A stretch of 59,934 bases of DNA, from the NCBI GenBank assembly GCA_964632505.1, contig CAZWCE010000018.1, positions 1-59,934 of the forward strand. The letters run 5' to 3'. Of the stretch, positions 26,182 to 36,142 are shown one piece after another (within the stretch, counting starts at the first letter, position 1; every line of letters starts with the position of its first letter). Below the pieces are notes generated by a model. It saw only the letters and a program-made list of their open reading frames with translations. It was not told the origin of the DNA and did not search any database. Both the position numbers and the translations under genes were made by a program. Origin of the DNA: CAZWCE01 sp964632505. GTDB taxonomy: Bacteria > Planctomycetota > Planctomycetia > Pirellulales > Thermoguttaceae.

Positions 26182-29100
26182 CTACTTCTCGGGACGCTTG
26201 ATCACCGACGCGGGCACGCAGGCGGCCGAGGCAGGCGTGTAATTGCAGGTGCACCCCGCGGTGAGATTGGGAATATTCAATACTCCATCGGCCGGGTATA
26301 GGTTGTTGTTGCGTTGGCAGCCGGGGCGAATGCCGAGCATGGGCGTGATCTCGCCGTTTCGGAGATCCACCCAGGCGGAATTGCCGCGTAACCGCGTGGT
26401 CAAAAGATGTATGCTGGCCCGAGTGCCGGTGCAACCGCGACGGACCCAACTGAGTGTTTCCCCCACTTGCTTGCCGGAAGGAAGCTTGTAGATCGTGAGG
26501 TTTTGTTCATTACCAGCCAGAAGCTTGTCGCCGGCGAGATAAGCCGGAAGCCCCGTCTTCGGAATGCCTGCTCCGGTGATCACGAATTTCGCCTTGGTTC
26601 CTTGGATATCGGAAGGCACCGGGGTGCCGTCGTCGGCGCGATAGAAAGCCGAAGGCGTGACCAACAGATCGAACGCCTGACTGTATCGCAACGGAAGACC
26701 GCCTTCCCGACTCCAGAGCTCTTCGCCGGTTTGCAGGTCCAGAGCGAACATGCGCCCGTCGTGTTCGGCGTCTTCACCGTGACGCGGATTGACCAATTCG
26801 GAACAAAAGACTTTCCCCGAACCTACCGCGAGACTCAGCGCGGAGCGGTTCACTTCGAGGCGCCACCGCAATTGCCCCGTCCGCCGATGCACGCACAGGA
26901 TATGCGGTCCGCTGGTGCCCACGAGAGAATCTCCGCGAACACGCAGGTTCGCCCACGGTTCCCGGAGGTCGGCGGGAAGCTCGATCCGACCGAGCAATTT
27001 TCCCGAGGCAGGATCCAATCGGAGGCATGTCCGACCATCACTCACATAGATGGTGTCGTCGACGACGACCAGTTGCGTTGTTCCCGGCAAACTCGCCTCG
27101 GGACCCCAAATCCGATGACGCTGGTAACGGACCTTCTCGCGAGCCTCGCCATCGGCCAACGGTTGATTGCCGAAAGGCACTTCGATCTCCCAAAGTTTTC
27201 GGCCGGTGTAGACGTCGGAAGCTCGGAGAACACCTTCTTTAAGAAGGATCAGACGGCCACCGGCGACACGCACCAGGTTTTGCCCCGGGAATTTGTGCCA
27301 GCGCTGGGAAGCATCGAACCAGAGTAGTGTCATCGGCGAGCGGATGAACTCGTCTTCCGAGGCTCCCGTACAGGCGGCGTTGGCCTCGGCATGAGACCAG
27401 TCGGCCGCTCCCGGCAGTGCGCCCGATCGGGTGAGGAGCACGAAATCGCCCGCTTGCCGGACTTCGACCGAATCAAGGGCGTTCCCTTTCACGAGCGATT
27501 CGATTTCCCAACGATCGGCCAATTCCTCCGTCGCGCAGGCGACGCCCCCGTAAGGCCTCAGAACATAATAGACCGATTGGAACAGCGAAGAAGGCGATGC
27601 AGCGAAAGACAGCTCCTCCGGGGTTTCCGTCACCACGAGGTCGGCGAGGTAAGGAGGAAACGGATAGTCCAGCGGATCGCCGACCAGCACACTGGCCCGG
27701 GAACCATACCGACCGGCGTCGAACAGTCGCCGCCGCAATGCATCGACCTTTTTTGGATCGGCGTCGACGGCGATCACATGCAGATCCGACCGGCGCACCA
27801 GCTCCTCGACCAAGCGACCGCTCTCGAGCCCCAACACCAGGGCGTATCCCTCGCGAACCTCGGTCGCTTCCAGCATGGCCTTCGCCTCTTCGGTCCAGTG
27901 ATCGGCCTCCGGCTCGGATCCCGCGGGTAGGCCATGCTTCACCGGCTTGGTGGAGCGCGGGGCCCCGAACGCCAAAATACTGCCTTGCCGCGTCACGATG
28001 AAGAGTTTGTCATCGGCGGCGAGCATTCGATGGGGAGTCCCCTCCAGTTTCGCCTGCCACACCACCTTCGGCTCGGAGTGTTCAACGTCGACCGCCTCCA
28101 CGACACCGGCGCCGCCCAAGTAGAGACGATGGCCCGCCTTGATGTGGACGTTCAGGGGGGAGTCCATTTCCCAAAGCTTTTGGAACCGGCCGCCGAGTGT
28201 ATCGGGATAGGGATCGTTTTTTCGCTCCGCCGGGAGATCCTCCGGGAGGATCCTCTGGAACTCGACCTTGGTGAGGTCCCTCGCCACGAGACTCCGATCG
28301 CTCAAATACATCGCTTCCCGCGTCATCACCGGTTGACGGAAAGAATCGAGTTCCCGATGGGTATCACGTTCGATATTGAGCCGCGTCCAACCGCCGGGGT
28401 ACAGGAGATTCTTGTAGTCATCGTCCCCCGATTTGGTCTTGGAAAACCGCTGTTCATTCGGGCGGGAGATGTCGTAGAGATCGCCTCCGTGGCTGAGATA
28501 GCGTCCCGAGCCCGCCACGAACCAACATCCCTTGGGCAGCCCGTTGCGACCGCCCCAGCCCATGGTATAGGTATGGAGTTCGCCGGTCTTCGGATCCAGA
28601 AAGGCCGGGAGCTGGGCCCCGCAAGGAACGACCAGTTGATTGCCAACGATTGCCAGATATCCCTGGGGCGTCAAGCCCGATTCATGACCGATGCCGTGGT
28701 CCCAGTTGCTCGCCGGAATGTGCGCGCTGTCGGTGTTCGACCAGACGACATCTCCCGTTTCGGCGTCGACGGCGTGGAGAAACACGCCTTCGGTCGGCCA
28801 GAATCCGGCCGCGAAGTAGATCACCCCATGGTCCAAAACGGGTCCGCCGCGCGCCGGCCAAAGAGAAACCAATCGACCGTGCCCGATCATTCTGCGGTCG
28901 GGGCGTCCTTCCGGGAGACCACGGAACTTCCACAGAAGTTGTCCGTCGTCGGCTCGCACACAATAGAGATTTCCGTCGTCGGAGACGAAATAGACTTTCC
29001 CTTGGGAAGCGACCGGGGCGAATCGAACCGGCCCCTCGGCGAAGAATCGCCACCGGACCTCTCCGGTTTCGGTATCCAGTGCCGTGACGCTATCGGTGAC

Positions 29101-29367
29101 CATCGAGGGAACGAACATCATTTCCCCGAGCACCACCGGCTCGTAAGAGGCATCGTAGGAAAGCCGGAGCTCTACAGGAAAAGCGGGCCGCGGCTCCGGC
29201 AGTTCGCGAACCCAGATCAACGCGAGGTCGGACGGCAGGCCCTTCGCGCAAGCCGCCGAGCGTTGGGCGTCGTGACGAAATTGAGGCCAGTCGCCTGCCC
29301 GAGCCTGACGAACCGAAGCCGTAAAAGCGATCAATATGAAAGGAATAAGAACATGCAACCGTTTCAT
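26182..29367 (-). CDS. Secreted PQQ-type beta-propeller protein with an inserted methyltransferase-like domain
   Basis: Start at ATG 29367 (MKRLHVLIPF) after GGAGG; 1,061 aa with signal peptide. Residues about 25-470 carry PQQ-like propeller blades (LDTETGEVRWRFFAEG; DAETGDVVWSNTDSA; VRADDGQLLWKFRG). At about 495-610 is a Rossmann segment (EGYALVLGLESGRLVEEL, then HVIAVDADPKKVDALRR, then YYVLRPYGG) resembling a SAM methyltransferase. Propeller blades then resume from DWSHAEANAACTG (LASDVYTGRKLWEIE-type and RRTGQLRWRLEV). The end has a Cys-rich signature (RPGCQRNNNLYPADG; GCTCNYTPASAAC) shared by planctomycete relatives as I recall them. Catalysis is unproven: the GxGxG loop reads GLESG. Its architecture is echoed at 44570-47836. 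Confidence 0.8.
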   Translation of the reverse strand: MKRLHVLIPFILIAFTASVRQARAGDWPQFRHDAQRSAACAKGLPSDLALIWVRELPEPRPAFPVELRLSYDASYEPVVLGEMMFVPSMVTDSVTALDTETGEVRWRFFAEGPVRFAPVASQGKVYFVSDDGNLYCVRADDGQLLWKFRGLPEGRPDRRMIGHGRLVSLWPARGGPVLDHGVIYFAAGFWPTEGVFLHAVDAETGDVVWSNTDSAHIPASNWDHGIGHESGLTPQGYLAIVGNQLVVPCGAQLPAFLDPKTGELHTYTMGWGGRNGLPKGCWFVAGSGRYLSHGGDLYDISRPNEQRFSKTKSGDDDYKNLLYPGGWTRLNIERDTHRELDSFRQPVMTREAMYLSDRSLVARDLTKVEFQRILPEDLPAERKNDPYPDTLGGRFQKLWEMDSPLNVHIKAGHRLYLGGAGVVEAVDVEHSEPKVVWQAKLEGTPHRMLAADDKLFIVTRQGSILAFGAPRSTKPVKHGLPAGSEPEADHWTEEAKAMLEATEVREGYALVLGLESGRLVEELVRRSDLHVIAVDADPKKVDALRRRLFDAGRYGSRASVLVGDPLDYPFPPYLADLVVTETPEELSFAASPSSLFQSVYYVLRPYGGVACATEELADRWEIESLVKGNALDSVEVRQAGDFVLLTRSGALPGAADWSHAEANAACTGASEDEFIRSPMTLLWFDASQRWHKFPGQNLVRVAGGRLILLKEGVLRASDVYTGRKLWEIEVPFGNQPLADGEAREKVRYQRHRIWGPEASLPGTTQLVVVDDTIYVSDGRTCLRLDPASGKLLGRIELPADLREPWANLRVRGDSLVGTSGPHILCVHRRTGQLRWRLEVNRSALSLAVGSGKVFCSELVNPRHGEDAEHDGRMFALDLQTGEELWSREGGLPLRYSQAFDLLVTPSAFYRADDGTPVPSDIQGTKAKFVITGAGIPKTGLPAYLAGDKLLAGNEQNLTIYKLPSGKQVGETLSWVRRGCTGTRASIHLLTTRLRGNSAWVDLRNGEITPMLGIRPGCQRNNNLYPADGVLNIPNLTAGCTCNYTPASAACVPASVIKRPEK

Positions 29368-29845
29368 CAGGTATCCTCCGTGGGAATGCCGAGTGAGAAA
29401 GCCAATCCAGAGGCTGGAAGCCGTTTCGTGTCTTTTTGATCGATGCGATGATCGCACCGCAAGGGTGGGTGTCTATCCATTATTGGTGGAGTCCGGGAGT
29501 CGCGGCACCTTCGGCCCGCCCAAGCTCGTCGGCAGTGAAATACCCCGCCAATGGTGCAACCAATCTCAAAGTTTAGTCGGTGTCCTATGCCGAAAAAAGA
29601 GCCGCATGTTATTCTTTGATGAAAATCCTGCAAACATTCTCGCTGTGGCTTCACCTCGGAGCCGCCTGGCAGACAGCCCCTCCGGAGACACCGCATGGAG
29701 CAGTAACGCCGTTCCTCCAGCATGAGGGAACAGCCCCCTCCCCCTGCAGGGAATCATTATCTTGAGTCGCCGACGGCCGCCCTTACTCAATAGAAGAGGT
29801 CGAAGGAAAAATCCACTATATCGGAGGATAAAAAATGAGAAATGT
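29368..29845. other. Intergenic region upstream of the propeller gene
   Basis: About 478 nt between the TPR gene stop and the propeller gene start. I see no supported gene, terminator or family repeat in it. Confidence 0.4.
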
Positions 29846-30697
29846 CTACTCGAAATAGAGGATGTCCTCCAGAGCATCGCGGGCCATCACGCGCGACTTC
29901 ATGTCGCCGCCTTCCTGATTCTTCGCCTTTCGGAAGAACTCCTTGGCGGTCTCTTTTCGACCCATCGATTGGTAGACCTCGCCCATTTGGTAATAGGCCT
30001 CGGCCAGGAGATTCACTTGCTGCTCCTCTTTGAGATTCGGGAAGTCGGTCAGCAATTGCAGTAGATCGAGGGCCGCCTCGTACCGACGGTTTTCGATTTT
30101 ATCGCGCACCAGCGCTTCGACCGAACGGATTCGCTGGCCGTGGTGCAGTTCTTCACTACGCACCGCTTCCAGGATCTCCTCTTGCCCCTGTTGCTTTTTC
30201 CCAAGTTCAAAGTAGAGCATTTGTCCGTGGGCGAGCAACACACGCGGGCGGTTGCGTTCGGACATCTCCAGCAAACGGTCGTATTGATTTTCGGCCTGTT
30301 CGTACTTATCCCAATCGCGATAAGTCTCGGCGATGTTCATCCGGGCATTGGCTTCCCAATAATCGCCCTCGTTCAGCGAGATCACTTTCTCGGCCAATCG
30401 CAGTGCCCGAGGATGGTCGAGAAGGTCCCGGCGAGCCACTTCCGCGCCCCACAAGATGGAGTTATTGATGTGCCACTCCGGGTCCTCTCCTTTCGCGACG
30501 GCTTCCTCGAGTGCCGCGACGGCCGCTTCGATCTCCGTCACCGCCTCGGCGTAGCGGTGTTCCTTTTCCAGCGATCGGGCCTGTTCCACCCGCGTCTTGA
30601 CCAGCTTCAACGAATCCGCCTTCCCGGAATTTTCTTGGGCAAGCACTGCCGGAGAAAAGATCACAAGAGTCAGCAGAAGATAGGGGATCGTTTTCAT
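29846..30697 (-). CDS. Secreted tetratricopeptide-repeat protein
   Basis: Start at ATG 30697 (AGGAGG 5 nt upstream; GTG 30703 lies too close). 283 aa. Signal peptide ends at AVLAQ near residue 21. Helical repeats follow: ARSLEKEHRYAEAVTEIEAA, RMNIAETYRDWDKYEQAENQ, EALVRDKIENRRYEAALDLL and LLAEAYYQMGEVYQSMGRKE, typical TPR or TPR-like pairs for protein-protein contacts. It follows the large glycosidase gene by 48 nt and is likely co-transcribed, so it may scaffold or anchor that enzyme (inference). Confidence 0.8.
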   Translation of the reverse strand: MKTIPYLLLTLVIFSPAVLAQENSGKADSLKLVKTRVEQARSLEKEHRYAEAVTEIEAAVAALEEAVAKGEDPEWHINNSILWGAEVARRDLLDHPRALRLAEKVISLNEGDYWEANARMNIAETYRDWDKYEQAENQYDRLLEMSERNRPRVLLAHGQMLYFELGKKQQGQEEILEAVRSEELHHGQRIRSVEALVRDKIENRRYEAALDLLQLLTDFPNLKEEQQVNLLAEAYYQMGEVYQSMGRKETAKEFFRKAKNQEGGDMKSRVMARDALEDILYFE

Positions 30698-30745
30698 TTT
30701 CACCTCCTGAATGGAAGAGTGACGGCAAAGGGAGTCTCGGGAAGA

Positions 30746-33616
30746 TCACTTCGCCCCTTCGGCGGAAAGAACCGTGTAAAGTACATCCTCGGGAAGTTCC
30801 AGCGACAATACCTTCCCCTGACGTCTCAGGGCGATCTCGCGTTTCACCGGCATCCCGCAGAGGTCGAGGGCCGCCGCATGGGATAGACGAGGATTGGCGA
30901 TTTCGATCTGCACATGGGCGTTGGCGATCATCAGCGGGGCTTCTCCCAAACGCATGATCTGGAAACCGTCGTGTTGGGTTCCTTTCGTTTCGATGATGCG
31001 TCGCCGGGCGATCCAACCTTTCGGCCGAGCGACCGTGCCCACCTGCACGAGCACGCGGGCCGACTCCGCCAGCGGCTTGCCGTCGAGCGGCACGACCATG
31101 ATCGTCGCATAATCGTTTTCGGAGCGGATCGTCACGTCGTCGAGCACGTACTCCGGGCGCTGCCGGAGAAAACCGGCCACCGCCCGGCACTTCGGGGCGT
31201 TGACCTGGTAGATTCCGTCCTCGAAGTTCACGCGGATCTGACCGGTCACACTCGTGAAAGTATGGTTTTCCAGGTCGATCAGTTCGTCGAGTTCTTTCGC
31301 GACACGATTGTTCTCGGCGTTGCCACCGTACTTCACCTTGACCGGGCCGGTGCCGAAGGCGAGTGCGTCGACCGGCGTCTCGATCGACGATTCGACCGGC
31401 ATGTCGCCCGAATCACGGTTCGGATCCCACGTCGGCGACTCGGCGATCAGCGGCGTCTTCTGCTGGAAGATGTCTTCCAGGCTCCGTTCCTCATAAACGA
31501 CCGGCTCTTCCGCCTCGGCGATATAGTTCCGGCGAAACGCCAACGCGGCGGCGGGGAACATGCCCATCTGCATGGGACGGTTGTACACCCACTTGCCGTG
31601 GATGTCGCCCCATTCGACCGTCCCCGAGGCGAACCAGTAGAAGGAATCGACCCCGGTGAGCGACATTTGGGCGGCGACCACCAGCGGCCCTTCCGAGGCG
31701 TAGAGATTCGGCGGCACCCAGAGGCTCTCGGTGATCAAGAAGGGATGTCCGACCACCTGTTTCACGTTCATCGGCCAGAACCGAGGCCGCTTCAGCGACG
31801 ACCAGTTCGTGTAGACCTGCTGGGCGAGAATCTGCCAGCCGGTGTTGATGCCGTTGTGGATCCCGCTGTAGTAGGCGTTTCGCGCGATCACCTCGTTCGC
31901 CGTGTAGGAATAGCGTTCCGCGTCGTCGACCACAACCGGATCGACCGACTTCCAGTTGCCCGCGTTGATCAACTGCTTGCAGCCCAACTCCTCGCGGAGA
32001 TAGTGTTCCATCTCCTCGTTGAAATCGCGCATCAGCGTGGTATAGAATTCGAGCTGATCGTCGAGCCGATTCCGGGTCTTTTCGTCGCTCCAGCGGCCGG
32101 CCCGATTCTTCGCATCCAAGGTATGGAACCACACCTGCATGATCGCCGCGGTCCCCTTCTCGACGCTGTCTTCCCCCCGGAGATCCCACCCCGAATCGTA
32201 ATCGCTCCGATACCGGGAAAACGCCTTTTCGAGCGAACCGTACTTCTCTTCGAGGAAATCGGCGAATTTGCGGCAGAGCACTTCGCGTGGTTTCCCGCGG
32301 ATCTGCGACTCGGTGAAGAACAGCAGAGAGTCTTCGTTTTGCAGTTGGATGATCGCCAGGGCGGGATCGTCCTTCAGCGGAATGCCGGTGTAGGGATTCT
32401 TCTCGGTGAACAGTCGTTTGATCCACTGTTTGTACATCTCCTGAACCGGTTCGTAGAAGAAGACCAGGCCCGTGAGGCTTCCCCCCTCGAAGCCCAGGTC
32501 CCAGCTCGATTGATTGTCGGTATGCGAGCCCCAGAAGGGACTGACCGTCGAGTAGATGCCTTCCTGCTTGAACGCCGCGACCATGTACCACGCGCCGTGC
32601 AAGTCCTCGAGATGAATATCGTCCCGGCTGCTGTTCTTTTCCTTCGGGGGAAGATGGCCGTGAAAGCGAACCATGTTCACGCCCCGCTTGGCCGCCCAAG
32701 CGGCATGATGGGCGACATCGGCCTTTTCCTGGGGACTGATCGTGAAATTGTCATCTTTGAACGGAATGCGCCACTGGTAGTTCGAACCCGACCAGAAACG
32801 GATCGGTTGTCCGTCGCCGCGAACAAACGATTCGCCGTCGTCGCTCAATCGGATGAAGCCGTGCTCCCCGGCCACCTTCTCGTTCAAATAGCGAAGGTCG
32901 ATCGGCGAATCGCCCAGGACGTCTTCCTCGAAATAGGCCGGCCAGGCGTCCTGCTCGTCCAGCTCGGCGGCCACCTGCACTTTTTCGCCCGGCTTGTAGA
33001 ACATGCGGGGGCGGAACTCGGCTCCACGCTTCTCCAGGACGAAGCAATCCAAGGCTCCGAATCCCTTGTTGTCCTCACCCGGTTTCACTTCGATACGAAG
33101 GGTGTGCTTTCCAGGGCGAAGAGTCAACTTCTCGACCTGGACCCAGGCGAGTTTGTGCCGGTTCGAGCCGTCGTGGGAGACGTAGGTTTCGTCGAAGATA
33201 CGCCGCTGATGGTCGATCTCCCAGCGGTGGTCGGCATCTTCCTTGCGCCACTGATCCAGCGGCAACTCGCGAAGCCGAGCCCCGTCCAGAGCGTATCGGT
33301 AACCGGTGCTCGAGAGATTCAACCGCATCCAGAGCGTGTACTCTCCCTCCGAAGGAACCTCGAACGGAATGACCGCGTAGCCGGAATCCATGTTCGGCTC
33401 GTCGAAGGAATGCCACCAGTCGTGGCCGGAAAGCGAGGTCTCGTCATCGACCGGGTTGTACCAATCGTTCGGGTGCTCGACCTTTTTGGTCGCCGTTTCG
33501 GCTTCCACCCAAAGAATGTCCTCCGCCGCCATGATCGACGAAAGTGCTCCCCCCCAAAAAATGAAAAACACCAGGACGCCGACGACGCGCCGAGTTCCGA
33601 TCTTCGTGGTATGCAT
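30746..33616 (-). CDS. Large secreted multidomain glycoside hydrolase, clan GH-A-like
   Basis: Start at ATG 33616 (MHTTKIGTRR) behind GGAGGAG; 956 aa with a signal peptide ending SSIMAAE. Residues about 35-190 form a CBM-like beta-sandwich (GYAVIPFEVPSEGEYTLWMR; LRPGKHTLRIEV). The middle is a TIM-barrel-like hydrolase: NMVRFHGHLPP, then AIIQLQNEDSLLFF near 420-430 (candidate acid/base Glu in NED), and HPFLITESLWVPP near 628 (candidate nucleophile Glu in TES). The C-terminal ~250 residues look beta-rich. Similar proteins are annotated as cellulase- or GH42-like; I do not assign a family or substrate. A TPR-protein gene follows 48 nt downstream. Confidence 0.8.
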   Translation of the reverse strand: MHTTKIGTRRVVGVLVFFIFWGGALSSIMAAEDILWVEAETATKKVEHPNDWYNPVDDETSLSGHDWWHSFDEPNMDSGYAVIPFEVPSEGEYTLWMRLNLSSTGYRYALDGARLRELPLDQWRKEDADHRWEIDHQRRIFDETYVSHDGSNRHKLAWVQVEKLTLRPGKHTLRIEVKPGEDNKGFGALDCFVLEKRGAEFRPRMFYKPGEKVQVAAELDEQDAWPAYFEEDVLGDSPIDLRYLNEKVAGEHGFIRLSDDGESFVRGDGQPIRFWSGSNYQWRIPFKDDNFTISPQEKADVAHHAAWAAKRGVNMVRFHGHLPPKEKNSSRDDIHLEDLHGAWYMVAAFKQEGIYSTVSPFWGSHTDNQSSWDLGFEGGSLTGLVFFYEPVQEMYKQWIKRLFTEKNPYTGIPLKDDPALAIIQLQNEDSLLFFTESQIRGKPREVLCRKFADFLEEKYGSLEKAFSRYRSDYDSGWDLRGEDSVEKGTAAIMQVWFHTLDAKNRAGRWSDEKTRNRLDDQLEFYTTLMRDFNEEMEHYLREELGCKQLINAGNWKSVDPVVVDDAERYSYTANEVIARNAYYSGIHNGINTGWQILAQQVYTNWSSLKRPRFWPMNVKQVVGHPFLITESLWVPPNLYASEGPLVVAAQMSLTGVDSFYWFASGTVEWGDIHGKWVYNRPMQMGMFPAAALAFRRNYIAEAEEPVVYEERSLEDIFQQKTPLIAESPTWDPNRDSGDMPVESSIETPVDALAFGTGPVKVKYGGNAENNRVAKELDELIDLENHTFTSVTGQIRVNFEDGIYQVNAPKCRAVAGFLRQRPEYVLDDVTIRSENDYATIMVVPLDGKPLAESARVLVQVGTVARPKGWIARRRIIETKGTQHDGFQIMRLGEAPLMIANAHVQIEIANPRLSHAAALDLCGMPVKREIALRRQGKVLSLELPEDVLYTVLSAEGAK

Positions 33617-33889
33617 GGACTCCTCCACTCTCAACAGGTGGTGGGGCAAAAAGCCCCGGATGGATATCACTCCTACAGGTTACACGCGATTCTACTCCGT
33701 CGTTTTCGTAAACGCAAGCAATGCATTCCATGCGGTTTGACATTCACCAAGCCGTCCCGGTAAAATGAATTCGTCCGGGATGGCAGGAAGCCCACGGCCC
33801 CCCTCTTCTTCCCTGAAAAGCCGCTCTCCTCCATCCCCCGTTCTCACGAAACTCAAGTCCCCCTCAACCCGATGACGAAAGAGATCGCC

Positions 33890-35527
33890 ATGAAACGGAA
33901 CCGCAATTTCATTTTCACTATTTTTTGGATGGTCGCCGTGGCCGTCAGCGGACTTCCCGCCGGCAGCGCTCTGGCGGACGACAGCCGACCGAATGTTCTC
34001 CTGCTCTTGGCCGACGACATGGGCTACTCCGACGCCGGTTGTTACGGCGGAGAGATCCGCACCCCCCACCTCGACGCGCTCGCTTCCGACGGATTGCGAT
34101 TCACCCAGTGCTATTCCACCGGTCGTTGCTGGCCATCCCGGGCCACCCTCATGACCGGGTACTACGCGCAACAGGTGCGTCGCGACAAGGCCGAGGGAAT
34201 CAAAATGGGACCACGCCCCGAATGGGCCAGGCTCCTTCCCGATTACCTGGCCCCGTTGGGATACCGCTCCTACCACTCCGGGAAATGGCACATCGACGGC
34301 ACGCCGATCGAGGGGGGCTTCGACCGATCCTGGGGCGGCCACCGCAAAGGATGCGATTGGGACCGCTTCTTCGACACCGGCCTCTGGCAAGAGGACGATC
34401 TGAAGGCCCCCGGTGCCCGGACCGACGAGGGCTATTATTCCACCGTGGCAATCGCCGATCACGCCATCGCCTGCCTGAAGCTTCACCAGGAGAATCATCC
34501 GGAAGCCCCTTTCTTCCAGTACGTGGCTTTCTATTCCCCGCATTTTCCGCTTCATGCGTTGCGCGACGACATCGCCGCCTACGCCGATCGTTATCAGGAA
34601 GGTTGGGATGTGATCCGCAAAAAACGCTGGCAGCGCATGCGGGCGATGGGCATCATCGACACTCCCCTCTCCGATCGCGATGAGGACGTCATTCCCTCGT
34701 GGAACCTGCCGGGCGAAGAACTCGAGAAACGCATCGGCCCGGGAGAGGTGCCCTATGCCGTCGCTTGGGAAAGTCTTTCCGACGAAGAAAAGGCGTTCCA
34801 GGCCCGAAAAATGGCGATCCACGCCGCGATGATCACCCGAATGGACGCCGAAATCGGGCGGATCGTCGAACAACTTCGGGCGATGGATGCCTACGAAAAC
34901 ACCCTGATTCTGTTCGGCTCCGACAACGGCGCCAGTGCCGAACAGATCATCCGGGGCGACGGTCACGACAAGTCGGCCCCCGCCGGATCGGCCAAGAGTT
35001 ATCTTTGCCTCGGCCCCGGTTGGTCCACCGCCGCCAATACCCCCTACCGCCTCCACAAACACTGGAACCACGAAGGAGGCATCTCTTCGCCGATGATCGT
35101 CCACTGGCCCGAAGGCATCGAGGACCAGGGCGAATTGCGCGACGACCTTTGCCACTTCATCGATGTCGCTCCGACGATTCTCGACGTCGCCGGAGGCAGT
35201 TGGCCCGAAAAACTCGAAAACGGCACCCCCGTCCCCCCCACTCCCGGAAAGAGCTTGGTTCCGGCGTTCCATCAAGAAGGCGCCGCGGGACATGAAGTTC
35301 TCTGGTGGTGTCACCAGGGCAATCGGGCGATCCGCGTCGGCGATTGGAAGCTCTCCTGGAGAAGCGGCAAGAAAGAATGGGAGCTTTACAACCTGAGCAC
35401 CGATCGCTCGGAGATGAACGATCTATCGCAGTCGCACCCTGAAAAAGTCGAGGAGATGGCGAAACGCTGGCAACAGATTCTCGACGGCTTCATCGAAGAT
35501 CTCGAAGGATCCAAGAGCGTGCGATAA
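33890..35527 (+). CDS. Secreted sulfatase with canonical CWPSR motif
   Basis: Start set at ATG 33890 (MKRNRNFIFT), which puts the signal peptide at the N-terminus; GAAAGAG is a weak ribosome site and ATG 33872 is possible. 545 aa. VLLLLADDMGYSDAGCYGG at about 36-54 supplies the metal-binding Asp pair, and GRCWPSRATLMTGYY places formylglycine Cys80 in a canonical C-X-P-X-R. YHSGKWHI, FGSDNGAS and WNHEGGISSPMIVHWP are further S1 sulfatase signatures, and the C-terminal GDWKLSW...ELYNL block is typical. Divergent from the large glycosidase operon across a 273-nt gap. A strong terminator follows. Confidence 0.92.
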   Translation: MKRNRNFIFTIFWMVAVAVSGLPAGSALADDSRPNVLLLLADDMGYSDAGCYGGEIRTPHLDALASDGLRFTQCYSTGRCWPSRATLMTGYYAQQVRRDKAEGIKMGPRPEWARLLPDYLAPLGYRSYHSGKWHIDGTPIEGGFDRSWGGHRKGCDWDRFFDTGLWQEDDLKAPGARTDEGYYSTVAIADHAIACLKLHQENHPEAPFFQYVAFYSPHFPLHALRDDIAAYADRYQEGWDVIRKKRWQRMRAMGIIDTPLSDRDEDVIPSWNLPGEELEKRIGPGEVPYAVAWESLSDEEKAFQARKMAIHAAMITRMDAEIGRIVEQLRAMDAYENTLILFGSDNGASAEQIIRGDGHDKSAPAGSAKSYLCLGPGWSTAANTPYRLHKHWNHEGGISSPMIVHWPEGIEDQGELRDDLCHFIDVAPTILDVAGGSWPEKLENGTPVPPTPGKSLVPAFHQEGAAGHEVLWWCHQGNRAIRVGDWKLSWRSGKKEWELYNLSTDRSEMNDLSQSHPEKVEEMAKRWQQILDGFIEDLEGSKSVR

Positions 35528-35573
35528 CCCGTTCGGACCAGACCGCTCAACCAACTTTTTCATCATCAAGGCA

Positions 35574-35600
35574 CCTCGCTTCCTCGGCGGGGTTTTTTTT
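35574..35600 (+). terminator. Rho-independent terminator after the sulfatase gene
   Basis: CCTCGC pairs with GCGGGG (one G-T pair) around a 7-nt loop and is followed by eight T. The T run touches the start of the 279-bp repeat. Confidence 0.75.
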
Positions 35601-35876
35601 GGGTTCTTCCGACATTTTAGTGGCTGATTGATGAGTCCTTGTCGTCGAGATCGATTGGCTCGGCTCGGATTCACCAACCAAAGCAGGGGGGCGTTCCCTG
35701 CTGCGCCCTCCACCATCTCCGCCTCCTGGAGGCCTGCGGCCGTGCGGGTGCGAGGCGAAGATGGCTCCGGCCGAAGCAGGGGACGAATCGAACGCTTTTT
35801 ACGCATGACAATTGGATTGGCGTATCATTGCACTTGGGCACTAGCCGTTAAATTCCCGGAAGAACCTTTTTTTGAA
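35598..35876 (+). repeat. 279-bp dispersed repeat, copy B
   Basis: Same length and orientation as 9755-10033, about 94% identical by eye; differences cluster in the last 36 nt and around 35648. The central ~170 nt are almost unchanged. It begins at the terminator of the sulfatase gene. From here to 36142 I see no gene. Confidence 0.9.
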
Positions 35877-36142
35877 ATCCGCCGAAAAAGTAAAAACGAC
35901 CGGGCTTTCCGGCATTCTTGCGAATTTCTTGGAAAGAGAAATGATTTCTCAAGGTTTTCATGTCGCATGCCGCAACCGTCTTCCCATGGAAGTAGTAGCT
36001 ACGGCGCCTGTCGCCCACAACCCCGAGCGAAAAAAAGACGAAACCGCCGGTGGTTTTTTCCAGGAAGTGTCGCTTCCGGAATCCACTTTCCGCGATAGGA
36101 GCCCATCAGTTCTTTCTCTTCTCAGGAAAACGGAGGTATGTG

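Noticed and set aside
30914..33763. 949-codon open frame on the plus strand opposite the large glycosidase gene
   Set aside because: Its translation has no signal peptide or family motifs, while the opposite strand has a ribosome site, signal peptide and catalytic motifs. Codon bias at high GC explains the open antisense frame.
33692..35314. 540-codon minus-strand frame over the CWPSR sulfatase gene
   Set aside because: Antisense shadow; no ribosome site or recognisable domain.
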